From Bradyrhizobium sp. (GTDB lineage Bacteria; Pseudomonadota; Alphaproteobacteria; Rhizobiales; Xanthobacteraceae): a stretch of DNA of 64,000 nt. The DNA is taken from assembly GCF_004799405.1 (NCBI RefSeq), contig NZ_SSMW01000070.1, forward strand, positions 1 to 64,000. Reading direction: 5' to 3'. This document shows positions 17,346-25,074 of this stretch, piece after piece. The translations under genes were made by a program, and so were the position numbers. Under the pieces are notes generated by a model. That model was not told the DNA's origin, did no database searches, and was given only the letters and a program-made list of their open reading frames with translations. Position 1 is the first letter of the stretch. The number at the start of each line of letters is the position of its first letter.

Positions 17346-17618
17346 ATGAGAGGGTGGTGGAGAGCCCTTCTTGTAGTTGTGCTATTACTCCCGACGCCAA
17401 TGATCGCGTTGGCGTTCGAAAATAGTGTACAACTGTTTGCGGCCGAGACCGAAGCGCAAAAGCACTGCCCGGCTGATGTAGTGGTGTGGGTGAACACACC
17501 TACCGGCATTTATCATCTCAAGGGGATGCGGTGGTACGGAAACACGAATCATGGTGCGTACGTGTGCCAGAAGGAAGGTGATCAGGCAGGATATCGCGCG
17601 ACAAGAAATGGGCAATAA
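17346..17618 (+). CDS. Small secreted protein with HXS-neighbour domain
   Basis: About 90 residues. A hydrophobic signal (WWRALLVVVLLLPTPMIALA) is followed by FAAETEAQKHCPADVVVWVN, then IYHLKGMRWYGNTNHGAYVC and AGYRATRN. This mature part aligns along its full length with the C-terminus of the secreted protein at 13053-13772, including two Cys, the VVWVN strand, YH, YG-T and GAY-C. The layout also recalls the Ada-like small domain with YH...YYG.T..G.Y and GYR. ATG 17346 is preferred, with GAGG 5 bases upstream; GTG 17340 is the alternative. It follows hxsC by 35 bases and is probably the last gene of the HXS operon. Confidence 0.75.
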   Translation: MRGWWRALLVVVLLLPTPMIALAFENSVQLFAAETEAQKHCPADVVVWVNTPTGIYHLKGMRWYGNTNHGAYVCQKEGDQAGYRATRNGQ

Positions 17619-17747
17619 AACAGAATACGCCGATCTGCCGGTGCCTGCACAACTATTTCAACGCAAGTACATCACTAGCCGCGTAGCACTGACGCGATAA
17701 GGCTGTATGGCCTGCCGAACAATAAGACAGGTTTCTAAGGGCATCAC

Positions 17748-18490
17748 ATGAGACAACAAACGTGGTTCGCCACAGTCGTATGCACAATCGCGGTACTGCC
17801 GGGCTTCGCTGTTGGTGCGCTATTCAAAGCTTTCTTGTACGTTTTCGGCGGCTGGGCAGAAGGCTCCGACTTCCTCTATCTGCGCGCAATCTTTGGCCTT
17901 GAAACTCCGGGCAAAATCTATGGATGGATATTTACCCAGGCGTTACCGGATACGGTTCAGGCGGTGCTTGCGGGCTATATCGCGGTGATGATTACCGAGA
18001 GAATATGCAAGGGTGCCGACAATGTTCTAGCTGTCAGGATTACAGGTGGAATCTACACGGGCTTTCTGATCTGTCTCGTTCTTTTCATCCTTGTGAAGAT
18101 AGCGTCACCAAAGAAATGTTACAAAGCGCGTTGCAGTGCGCCGGATTGTGGGTGGGACTCAACACCGGCAGCCCACCATGGCCGCCTCGAAAAGCTACGG
18201 TCTAACTTAGGCAGATTCCGAGATTTGTATTTTGAAAAGTTCGGTTCAGTGGATTTTCTGACAACTCCAGCGTTGGCCGCTGAAGGGGTCAAATCGGAAC
18301 TGTCACCAATATTCCCTTATGGGCTGTCGCTGTCTTGAGTTTGATGGGTGTATCGTTTCTTATCGCTCTCGTGACGAGCTTGTGGCTGAAGGACACGAGT
18401 GAAAATCAGGCACGCATACAAGCAGCCGACAATATCGTTAAGACATTTGGTGGGTTCTTTACCGGGTTGGCGACAACTTTGCTGCACTGA
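17748..18490 (+). pseudogene. Membrane protein split by a frameshift
   Basis: The first frame (17748 onward) encodes a membrane protein with helices near residues 10-30, 60-80 and 93-117, then a Cys-containing loop, and stops at 18338. At the GGGG run 18285-18288 the sense passes to another frame that reads GQIGTVTNIPLWAVAVLSLM then FLIALVTSLW, a good helix, then QARIQAADNIVKTFGGFFTG, ending at 18490. One missing G would join both into a protein of about 248 residues with a further transmembrane helix. It could be a true mutation, a sequence error or programmed slippage. Unknown function; close to the HXS operon on the same strand. Confidence 0.6.
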
Positions 18491-18544
18491 AGAAGGAGAA
18501 ACCGGCCTAAGCGGGGTCAGTTGTCCGCCATTTCAGCGGCTGGC

Positions 18545-18862
18545 TCATCTCGCGTGTGACACTGCCCGAAGTAGGCTGGGCACGGTGCGCTTGCCCCTCA
18601 CTTCAGCTTCCTCGAACTCGGCGGCGGCAATCGCCCGGTCGAGAGCGGCGCGCAGCTCCTTTGCTGTCTCCAGCGTCAGTTCAATCCCAGCCCGCGCCCC
18701 GGGTTCGAGGCTCGTATTGATGAAGTCGAGCGTGATGACGTCGCCCAGCGGTGCATGGCGCGCGTGGTCATAGGCAACCACCGCCTGCGAGAGCGGGAAC
18801 CATTCGTCGCCGCGCTTTGCCATGCCCTCCGCACGTGCGATCTCGATAATGGACGTACACAT
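18545..18862 (-). CDS. DUF6295 family protein
   Basis: 105 residues with the family features MCTSIIE at the start, WFPLSQAVVAYDHARHAPLG, the strand ITLDFINTSLEPGARAGIEL, and a closing helix with ELRAALDRAI. Small cytoplasmic protein of unknown function. It follows the dienelactone hydrolase by 11 bases on the same strand, a pairing that suggests a shared operon. Confidence 0.75.
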   Translation of the reverse strand: MCTSIIEIARAEGMAKRGDEWFPLSQAVVAYDHARHAPLGDVITLDFINTSLEPGARAGIELTLETAKELRAALDRAIAAAEFEEAEVRGKRTVPSLLRAVSHAR

Positions 18863-18873
18863 GTCCGGGCCTC

Positions 18874-19623
18874 CTACTTCGCCAGATGCTTGCCGAAGAA
18901 GGCAAACACCTTGCTCCAGCCATCCATTGCCTGCTCAGGCCGGTAGAGCGGCCGGTGCCAATAGAAGATGCCGTGGCCAGCACCGTCGTAGCGGTAGAAC
19001 TCGTGCACCTTGCCATGCTTCTTGAGCTCGGCCTCGTGCTGGTTCACTTGTTCGGGGCTCGGCGCGCGGTCGTCGTTGCCGAAGATGCCAATCAGCGGGC
19101 AAGAGAGCTCCTTGGTCATGTCAATCGGCGCGACGGGCGTCTTGGCATTGAGCTCCTCCTTGCCCATCACCACCCGGCCACCCCAGAGCTCGGCGCAGGC
19201 GTCGACGTCCTTCCTCTGGCAGGCATAGATGAAGGCGTGGCGGCCGCCGGAGCAGGAGCCGAAAATGCCGACCTTGCCGTTGTGATTGGACTGGGCGCGC
19301 ATCCACTTCACGGCGGCCTCGGTATCGCCGACCATCTGGGCGTCGGAAATGCCGCCGTCCGCGCGCACTTTGGCGGCGACGTCATCCGGGTTGCCTTGGC
19401 CCGCACGCTCATAGAGGTTAGCGCAGATCGCGAGATAGCCGTGATGCGCGAACCGACGCGTCGTCTCAATGTAGAACTCGCTCCAGCCCGGGAGATGGTG
19501 GACAAGCACTACGCCAGGAAAGGGGCCCGGACCAGACGGCTTGGCCACATAAGCGGTAATCGAGGTTCCTTTGTCGCCTTGGATGGTCACGTTCTCGCAG
19601 GTCATGCCTCGGTAGAATAACAT
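18874..19623 (-). CDS. Dienelactone hydrolase family protein
   Basis: 249 residues from ATG 19623, which has a near-perfect GGAGGAGG ribosome site; a longer frame from 19668 is less likely. It is an alpha/beta hydrolase with the dienelactone-hydrolase Cys nucleophile in GIFGSCSGGRHAF, the acid in GIFGNDDRAPSP and the His in YDGAGHGIFYWHRP. GVVLVHHLPGWSE forms the oxyanion-hole strand. Such enzymes open lactone rings in chlorocatechol breakdown, but many homologues have other ester substrates. It is cytoplasmic (no signal) and paired with the DUF6295 gene. Confidence 0.88.
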   Translation of the reverse strand: MLFYRGMTCENVTIQGDKGTSITAYVAKPSGPGPFPGVVLVHHLPGWSEFYIETTRRFAHHGYLAICANLYERAGQGNPDDVAAKVRADGGISDAQMVGDTEAAVKWMRAQSNHNGKVGIFGSCSGGRHAFIYACQRKDVDACAELWGGRVVMGKEELNAKTPVAPIDMTKELSCPLIGIFGNDDRAPSPEQVNQHEAELKKHGKVHEFYRYDGAGHGIFYWHRPLYRPEQAMDGWSKVFAFFGKHLAK

Positions 19624-19724
19624 CAGTCCTCCTCCATGGGCGTCAGCCTTAGTCGTCCGTCGGTGCATCGCAGAGCCGCGCCGTCATCGATAACTGGCGT
19701 CGTCCAGATCGACGCTCAATCGAA

Positions 19725-19937
19725 CTATTTTTTCATTTTAGCCGCAGCACGTCGAACCGCTTCCTCACTAACCTTGCCGGTTCTTTCTCTCATCGTGCCA
19801 AGCGTGGCATTCGGCGAAAACTGAGGAATGGGTTTGGGAAGATTTTTGTTGAGTGTATCGCTGCGTTTTTGTTGAATCTCACCCGCCTTAGGGGAATTCT
19901 TATCGCGATGACGGCCGTCTAGTCCAGGTTCTTTCAT
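19725..19937 (-). CDS. Small conserved rhizobial protein
   Basis: 70 residues, basic, starting KEPGLDGRHRDKNS and holding QKRSDTLNKNL, a pattern I recall from short proteins of Bradyrhizobium and related genera. The C-terminal SEEAVRRAAAKMKK is helical. There is no known function. Confidence 0.6.
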   Translation of the reverse strand: MKEPGLDGRHRDKNSPKAGEIQQKRSDTLNKNLPKPIPQFSPNATLGTMRERTGKVSEEAVRRAAAKMKK

Positions 19938-20052
19938 AGTCGAGACTCCTTGTTGGTACTAATGCCGAAACGTTGAAGGGTGAAGACCTCCTTTTGCTGA
20001 CTACGAATTTGGAGGCGCAGACTTTCGATCTCAGCGTAGATGAATTGAAGAG

Positions 20053-20301
20053 TCATAGCGCACTCAAATCATCCGGCACGTCGCCGAATTTTCTTATCAC
20101 CTTGGCATCGCTGAAATCGCCGGTAGCAGGGTCACCAGTGCGGCTAAAGGCGACTGCGCCGACGTGACCTTCTTTGCGGGATAACGCGTCAGCGCGCATC
20201 ACAGCGGCGTTTGGATTGAAGCATTCCGTAGGCTCGCCAGCGGCAACGCCGTCATCGGCAGCGAGGAACGGCAGCGCGACGTAATAGGTGACTTCGGCCA
20301 T
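20053..20301 (-). CDS. Small conserved hypothetical protein
   Basis: 82 residues from ATG 20301. The sequence AEVTYYVALPFLAADDGVAA, then a run through RADALSRKEGHVGAVAFSRT to FGDVPDDL, resembles a short protein common in Bradyrhizobium islands. A longer frame to 20463 exists, but its first part looks non-coding. Function unknown. Confidence 0.65.
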   Translation of the reverse strand: MAEVTYYVALPFLAADDGVAAGEPTECFNPNAAVMRADALSRKEGHVGAVAFSRTGDPATGDFSDAKVIRKFGDVPDDLSAL

Positions 20302-20451
20302 GGCCTGACTCCAACCACTTGACCTGACCGGCGAACAATGTTCTCTATATGTTCTTTTGTCAACAGACCCTCGTTTCTGTAGGTAGCGAGGAGCGTAGCG
20401 GAACCTTTTTGGTTGTGTCAGTCTCTTCCTACCCGCACGTGTTGGGGGAGC

Positions 20452-21306
20452 ATGGCAGTTCAAAAAATTGAGGTGGCGGCCCTAAATATCGTGGCTTCGC
20501 CGCATCCGAAGGGGGTCTACCGCGAAATCCTTTCGGCTATTGCGAACAAGGAGGTCACTCTTTGGGGCAGCGACCGTGGCAAGATTACCGAGTTCCAAGA
20601 AATGGAGGACAAACCGAACCTGCTATATGGTCGCGTATTGGTTTGGGGAGAGATTGATAAAGACGGAAAATGGCTGAACAAAAACAAAAACATCGAAGCC
20701 ACTCCTGAAGAGAAGCAAAAAATTGCGAAGGCAATACCTGAGGATTACGAACCCAACTTCCGATCTTTCTATTTCGTTTTTATCGAGGATAAACATCGGT
20801 TGATCTTTGAATCAAAAAACGAATTGGATCAGCACTTCGCACCTTCCCGCGCAGAAAGAATGTTTCAGCGCCTGTTCGACAGGCACCTTCCAGATTCCGC
20901 CTCTGCGGTGGATGTAACCGCAATACCGGAGGACGAAACTTTAGAAGCTATCTTCGCGATTCCAAAGTTGAGGCGTTTGGAGATTTTCGTGAAGAGACCT
21001 AATGCTGACGATTCTGCTGACGCTGAACAGCGTATTCTGAATCGGATGGAGAGGCAGTCTGCGGGCGGCCTCAAGACAGAACTAACGAAGGCACCAAAGA
21101 AGAAATCGCTTACTCCCGATAACGGTACCAAGAGCATGGCCGCAGTGGCGGCGGCGGGGAATGGTCATGTCACCGGCGAGGGCAAGGATGCCAAGGGCAA
21201 AAAAGTTTTTGAGTCAACTAAGGAGCATCCAAAAATCCGCCCAGTCGAGGTTGAAGGCGCGTCTTCGTTCGCTGCGTTCCTATCTGCGCTCCGTTTCTTT
21301 TCTTAG
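20452..21306 (+). CDS. DUF4747 family protein
   Basis: 284 residues from ATG 20452, with GGGGGAG 4 bases upstream. Family features are VAALNIVASPHPKGVYREIL, a GRVLVWGEID strand, PNFRSFYFVFIEDKHRLIFE and the AERMFQRLFD helix. The last 80 residues are Lys/Gly/Ala-rich and probably disordered. DUF4747 proteins have no proven role; they are often seen in mobile and defence-rich DNA. It overlaps the membrane-protein frame downstream by up to 146 bases, so the two may be translationally coupled. Confidence 0.75.
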   Translation: MAVQKIEVAALNIVASPHPKGVYREILSAIANKEVTLWGSDRGKITEFQEMEDKPNLLYGRVLVWGEIDKDGKWLNKNKNIEATPEEKQKIAKAIPEDYEPNFRSFYFVFIEDKHRLIFESKNELDQHFAPSRAERMFQRLFDRHLPDSASAVDVTAIPEDETLEAIFAIPKLRRLEIFVKRPNADDSADAEQRILNRMERQSAGGLKTELTKAPKKKSLTPDNGTKSMAAVAAAGNGHVTGEGKDAKGKKVFESTKEHPKIRPVEVEGASSFAAFLSALRFFS

Positions 21307-21841
21307 GCAGTGGGTTGGTCTACTAGGTGCCCTTCAACGATATTGGAATATCTACGGCGGTTGGTGGGCACTTTTTACGTCGCCATACGTGCATCTCGCG
21401 CTGATTCTGACAATTCTGTGCCTGCCATTTTGGCATGATAAAGAAACCAGGGCCGCCGATATTACGTTAAGCGCGGTTCCAAATTTGCTTGGATTTTCGG
21501 TAGGTGCCTTAGCAATTGTTTTGGCGTTCTCGTCAGCCGATATTTTTTCGACACTTGCAGAAGATGGAAGGCCAAAGTCGTTTTTTATGACACTTACGAC
21601 GAGCCTTCTCCATTTTATTTTGGTGCAGGTAGCCGCATTATGTGTGGGCGCTCTTGCCAAAATCACAAACACAGGATGGCTGGATGTCGTGAGCCTATTC
21701 CTTTTGTTTTACGCTGTTTTGTCAACTTTTGCCGCAGGCGTTCACTTGTTTCGAACTGCGGTGATCTACAACACCAAGGCAGGACTTGACCTCAAAGGCA
21801 AATCTAATGGAAGAAAAAAGGAAAACAGCGGTTTGATTTGA
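21161..21841 (+). CDS. Membrane protein overlapping the DUF4747 gene
   Basis: Up to 226 residues. A very basic N-terminus (about 1-50) precedes four likely transmembrane helices, in YVHLALILTILCLPFW, NLLGFSVGALAIVLAF, LLHFILVQVAALCVGALA and VVSLFLLFYAVLSTFAAGVH. The C-terminus is Lys-rich and cytoplasmic. Starts at 21161, 21167 or 21188 all lie inside the DUF4747 gene; there is no good start after it. The pair looks like a soluble sensor plus membrane effector, the layout of several anti-phage systems, but this is inference. Confidence 0.6.
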   Translation: MVMSPARARMPRAKKFLSQLRSIQKSAQSRLKARLRSLRSYLRSVSFLRQWVGLLGALQRYWNIYGGWWALFTSPYVHLALILTILCLPFWHDKETRAADITLSAVPNLLGFSVGALAIVLAFSSADIFSTLAEDGRPKSFFMTLTTSLLHFILVQVAALCVGALAKITNTGWLDVVSLFLLFYAVLSTFAAGVHLFRTAVIYNTKAGLDLKGKSNGRKKENSGLI

Positions 21842-21984
21842 CCAACTCTTGCAGACGATGGTGACCCAACCCGTTCCTTCGGAAAAGACCCCCACAGTTA
21901 TCCCACAGAAACTCCATGCGTGGACGTGCGAAGACACCGCTGCTTATCAGCAAAAATGGCTGATTTTGATGGGTTTCTCTGCTA

Positions 21985-22340
21985 GATCACTGCGCTCATA
22001 ACGGTCTGGTTCCTGGTTCGAGTCCAGGCATGCCCACCAATGTTTTCAGGGGTTTTTGGTGCCCCTTCCCGCTTGGCTTTTTCCTCAACCAGCGAAACAA
22101 CCAACGCTACCTTCTTCGGCGGGGTTGGCCGCGATCCCATAGCTTCCGCAGCCCCGCGTAAATGGTCGGGGTGGTGATGACCATAGGTGTCCCGAAGGGT
22201 CTTCTCGCTCATACCCAGAAAGCCCGCCGCTTCCCAAATAGGAGCCGCACGCTGCATCAACCATGTGGCTGCGGTATGTCGCAGGGTGTGCGGCTTCACG
22301 TTACCCAAGGTTAAATCGGTACAGTCTGGCCATGAAAATC
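21985..22340 (-). pseudogene. Integrase C-terminal remnant (tyrosine recombinase)
   Basis: The minus-strand frame encodes only the end of a phage-type integrase: [20 protein letters not shown] (HxLRH box), then [17 protein letters not shown] with the catalytic Tyr, and a tail [15 protein letters not shown]. The N-terminal two thirds, including the catalytic Arg, are gone: the frame is closed by a stop near 22345, where the XRE gene begins on the other strand. The tail reads straight through the tRNA fragment at 21993-22039, as in island integrases whose 3' end adjoins attL/attR. Confidence 0.85.
21993..22039 (+). repeat. 3' half of tRNA-Met(CAT): integration-site scar
   Basis: The sequence carries GCTCATAACGGTC (anticodon loop with CAT and the 3' anticodon stem), a T arm CCTGG-TTCGAGT-CCAGG and the acceptor 3' strand CATGCCC-A-CCA. 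The 5' half of a tRNA (D arm, 5' acceptor) is absent: bases upstream do not pair. Site-specific islands that insert at the anticodon loop leave such a 3' tRNA copy at one end. Next to the integrase remnant it marks an attachment site, attL or attR. Confidence 0.8.
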
Positions 22341-22577
22341 AACATGGCGCAGGTGCGGGCCGCGCGGGCTTTGCTCGATTGGACTCAGGCCGACTTGGCC
22401 GCAGCGGCAAAAATCGCTCTACCGACCGTTAAGCGGTATGAGACTGGTTTACGCACACCAATTCCGGCTATCATGGCCGCTATCCGACGCGCTCTAGAAG
22501 CGGCAGGCGTTGAGTTCATCCCGGCCCGAAACGGCAGGGGCGTTGGCGTGCGGTTGCGAGAGGATAAAGAGAAATGA
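22332..22577 (+). CDS. XRE-family helix-turn-helix regulator
   Basis: 81 residues from ATG 22332. The HTH is plain: [20 protein letters not shown], then [20 protein letters not shown]. The end ([19 protein letters not shown]) is like the many small XRE regulators whose C-terminus reads GVEFI. Its stop overlaps the next ATG (ATGA), so it heads a three-gene operon and probably autoregulates it. Confidence 0.85.
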   Translation: MKINMAQVRAARALLDWTQADLAAAAKIALPTVKRYETGLRTPIPAIMAAIRRALEAAGVEFIPARNGRGVGVRLREDKEK

Positions 22578-22756
22578 CTCCTGAACAATCCAAAAAGCTA
22601 AAGGTTGGTACCCGTGTTTGCTTCAATGGCATCCAAGCGGATGGCGGCAAGGTAATGGCGACAAATGCGAACTACGTCACGATCAAATGGGACGATGGCC
22701 ACGAGAGCCATTCGGGCCATAGCGGAATGCAGCGGGTTGAATTGGCGAAGCAATGA
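22574..22756 (+). CDS. Small beta-barrel-like protein, tandem copy 1
   Basis: 60 residues: [39 protein letters not shown] and a His/Ser-rich loop. The layout (KVGTRVxF, GxV, YVTIKWDDG) looks like an SH3/KOW-type small barrel. It overlaps both neighbours by the ATGA rule and is a paralogue of the next gene. Function unknown. Confidence 0.65.
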   Translation: MTPEQSKKLKVGTRVCFNGIQADGGKVMATNANYVTIKWDDGHESHSGHSGMQRVELAKQ

Positions 22757-22935
22757 CCGGCGATCAGTCGCGCAAACTCCTAGTAGGCGACCGTGTTTGT
22801 TGGGGGGAACAATTCGGCACGGTCACTGAAAAGAATTGGGCGGGCGTAACCATCAAATGGGATAACAGCAAAGAGCAGTCCATTATCCACAACGACATGG
22901 TACCGGTTGAGTACGTGCCGATGAAATTGGTGTGA
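22753..22935 (+). CDS. Small beta-barrel-like protein, tandem copy 2
   Basis: 60 residues: MTGDQSRKLLVGDRVCWGEQ, FGTVTEKNWAGVTIKWDN. It shares QSxKLxVGxRVC and VTIKWD with the preceding gene, so it arose by tandem duplication with drift. Last gene of the XRE operon. Possibly a nucleic-acid or protein-binding barrel; no known role. Confidence 0.65.
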   Translation: MTGDQSRKLLVGDRVCWGEQFGTVTEKNWAGVTIKWDNSKEQSIIHNDMVPVEYVPMKLV

Positions 22936-22952
22936 TCGCGTTGGTTGCCCCG

Positions 22953-24023
22953 CTAAAGGCCCGGTCCGATCATTTTTGCGATACCTTCATTTCCGCCGTT
23001 CATCAAATCCAACAAGCTTTTGCTGCCAATTGATGGCAGGTTCATCATAGGCGCGATCAAACATCCGCTCGCGTGATTATCGGTGCTGCCCAAACTACGG
23101 CTGACAATTCCCTTCGTTATGATACCTCCGCCAACCAAAATAGGGCTGCCGCTCATTTTGCCCGGAATTTTAGCGTTGAATTCGAAATTGGGTCCCGGCG
23201 TGGCGTTTTGCTTCTCGGTGATGTTGTCAGGATAAATGGTTGTTACGGAGCCTACGGAAACAATTAATTCAGGCTGATAGTCGTCGCCACCGGCTAATCG
23301 AATATTCCTCATTTCGGGATAACCGATCGCCACGGCACGGTCACCAAGCTTGAGACTATACAAGCCAATGTTCAGCGGCTGGTAGGGGCCAATCGCGGCT
23401 CGTTCTCTAACCTTGCAAACCGCGATATCGAGGTCGGGCTTATACTCAGGCTTTTTATGCAGAAGCGGGCTCTCAACATCTTTGCCCCAAAAATACGCCC
23501 ACTCAAATGGGCACATGAACCATTTTGCTTCCCGCACTTCCGGATGAATTTCGAAGGGTGCATTCTTCATGGCCGGGTTGGCGGGGAGCAAAACGCCAAA
23601 ATGCAAGTCTTCGCCAAACTTATGCGCATTCTTACCGACTTGACTAACGGTGGCATAATCTTCATCGACTGGATCACGGATGACGTGAGCAGCGGTCATC
23701 AACAAACCTGAAGCGCTGATAAAAAAACCGGTGCCAATGCATCGAATCTCTTCATCGCCGTCATTCCACGCAATGACGGGCACGATGCTTTGACGCACTA
23801 GAAATTCAGTCGTTCCAAAGGTGGCGAAGAAATTGTTGATGACAGGGCCGGGGCTTTGGGTCATGAGGTTCACTTCGCTTTTGATTTTGAAATAGTCCTT
23901 TGAACACCCCTCTCGTGGTTTCAGGTCGATGCCCTTAAGATCGTGACCGGTCCAAACGCCCGCCTCGTTCTTTCTCCAGATAGATTTTAAGATTCCGATT
24001 GTGTCTTTTGGCGTTTGTTTCAT
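22953..24023 (-). CDS. Trypsin-like serine protease
   Basis: 356 residues. The chymotrypsin-fold triad is visible: His in LMTAAHVIRDP, Asp in YKPDLDIAVCKV and Ser in PGKMSGSPILVGG, with the oxyanion-hole Gly just before the Ser. FFISASGLLMTAAHV matches the family. No signal peptide or membrane helix is present, so it is cytoplasmic, unlike Deg-type proteases. About 75 residues precede the protease domain. Cytosolic trypsin-like proteases in islands are often effectors of defence modules, but no sensor partner is evident here. Confidence 0.8.
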   Translation of the reverse strand: MKQTPKDTIGILKSIWRKNEAGVWTGHDLKGIDLKPREGCSKDYFKIKSEVNLMTQSPGPVINNFFATFGTTEFLVRQSIVPVIAWNDGDEEIRCIGTGFFISASGLLMTAAHVIRDPVDEDYATVSQVGKNAHKFGEDLHFGVLLPANPAMKNAPFEIHPEVREAKWFMCPFEWAYFWGKDVESPLLHKKPEYKPDLDIAVCKVRERAAIGPYQPLNIGLYSLKLGDRAVAIGYPEMRNIRLAGGDDYQPELIVSVGSVTTIYPDNITEKQNATPGPNFEFNAKIPGKMSGSPILVGGGIITKGIVSRSLGSTDNHASGCLIAPMMNLPSIGSKSLLDLMNGGNEGIAKMIGPGL

Positions 24024-24032
24024 ATGCTTAAC

Positions 24033-24218
24033 CTAGTGCCGCGTGGCACCGTCATCGTCTACAAAGCCGTTCAGTAGCCGTGGCGGGTTGTCCTGATCGC
24101 TTGCACTACAGTCGGGACAGCGCATACCAGCGCCGCCGCACTCGCACGCGGGCCAAGGACGCTGCGGATGGTTCTCGCAAACCCAAAGCGAATCTTCGCA
24201 CCGCGTGCATTTCTTCAA
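24033..24218 (-). CDS. Small zinc-ribbon-like protein
   Basis: 61 residues with four CxxC-like pairs: CTRCEDSLWVC, CECGGAGMRCPDCSASD. It resembles short Cys-rich Bradyrhizobium proteins ending NGFVDDDG. Probably binds zinc. It lies just upstream of the protease gene (9-base gap) on the same strand. No function known. Confidence 0.65.
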   Translation of the reverse strand: MKKCTRCEDSLWVCENHPQRPWPACECGGAGMRCPDCSASDQDNPPRLLNGFVDDDGATRH

Positions 24219-24389
24219 TGCATCCTGTGAAACGTGACGAAGCTATCATCAGGCCGGGCATTCCGTCAGCGGGTTTCTTACGGCGTTTTCCCAAATCTTC
24301 CCACCTCTTCATATCTTTTCATACTTTTTCCGGGGGAACATAGAACATACGCAGCGAGTTATATTCTTCACAAACCACGAGGAAACGAT

Positions 24390-24635
24390 ATGAAACTCTC
24401 AACAATTGCGCTGGCTGGAGCGCTTGCAATGTCGAGCACCTTCGCATTTGCCCAAGGCGGCAAAGCTATTGGTGCAGAGAAAAACGCCCACCGGGGCACG
24501 GAACACAGGACCATCGGTATGGGCCGGGGTCCTGTTTATAGCCGGAACCCCAGTGGCGACCCGAACGGCCCGGCTTCACTGAGCGGAAGCGGACCATCAA
24601 CATTCGGCGGGAACTCACCCGGCGTCATAAGGTAA
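24390..24635 (+). CDS. Small secreted protein
   Basis: 81 residues: signal peptide MKLSTIALAGALAMSSTFAF-AQG, then a Gly/Ser/Asn-rich mature part without a fold signature. The ribosome site GAGGAAACG precedes the ATG. It shares its start pattern (MKLSTIALAGALAMSS versus MKLTTITLAAVLALSS) with the gene at 24772, so the two are distant copies. A terminator follows. Confidence 0.65.
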   Translation: MKLSTIALAGALAMSSTFAFAQGGKAIGAEKNAHRGTEHRTIGMGRGPVYSRNPSGDPNGPASLSGSGPSTFGGNSPGVIR

Positions 24636-24640
24636 AAGTG

Positions 24641-24668
24641 AAAGCCCCGGACAATGCGGGGGCTTTTT
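24641..24668 (+). terminator. Rho-independent terminator
   Basis: The stem AAAGCCCCG/CGGGGGCTTT with a TTTTT tail starts 6 bases after the stop codon of the first small secreted protein. Confidence 0.8.
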
Positions 24669-24771
24669 ATGTGGGAATGAAACTATCAACCTGCAACTCG
24701 CCTACTTATCGTGCCGGAACATAAGACATTCCTGGCGATTGATATTCCTAAACGTCACAGAGGAATGAACA

Positions 24772-25038
24772 ATGAAACTTACAACAATAACATTGGCCGC
24801 AGTCTTAGCCTTGAGTTCAGCGGCGGCGCTCGCTGCCGGTGCGGGAGCAGGCGGCGGTGGGACTGGCACCGGGAGCGCTGGCGCAAGCCCGACCAACAGC
24901 AATCTAGGTGGCTTGGGTGGAAGCCCGACCAACGACAATCTCGGTGGCACCACGGGAACCGGGTCGGCTTCGACCACGCAGTCAAAGCAGCCCCGCAGCA
25001 ACCCGTCACAGGACACTCAACCAAGAGTAGGCAAATAG
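24772..25038 (+). CDS. Small secreted Gly-rich protein
   Basis: 88 residues: signal peptide MKLTTITLAAVLALSSAAAL-AAG, then a Gly-rich mature part with two repeats of SPTNxNLGG (GASPTNSNLGGLGG, GSPTNDNLGGTTG). There are no Cys. It is the paralogue of the preceding secreted gene; a ribosome site GAGGAATG stands ahead of the ATG. Probably an envelope or surface protein. Confidence 0.65.
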   Translation: MKLTTITLAAVLALSSAAALAAGAGAGGGGTGTGSAGASPTNSNLGGLGGSPTNDNLGGTTGTGSASTTQSKQPRSNPSQDTQPRVGK

Positions 25039-25042
25039 AAAG

Positions 25043-25072
25043 AAAAGCCCCGCTGTTATGCAAGGCTTTTTT
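25043..25072 (+). terminator. Rho-independent terminator
   Basis: The stem AAAAGCC/GGCTTTT, with an imperfect centre, ends in a T run directly after the second secreted-protein gene. Confidence 0.65.
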
Positions 25073-25074
25073 CG

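Noticed and set aside
20452..21841. Reading DUF4747 and the membrane protein as one frameshifted gene
   Set aside because: Each has its own coherent sequence, and DUF4747 ends naturally in a disordered tail; the overlap is better explained by coupling.
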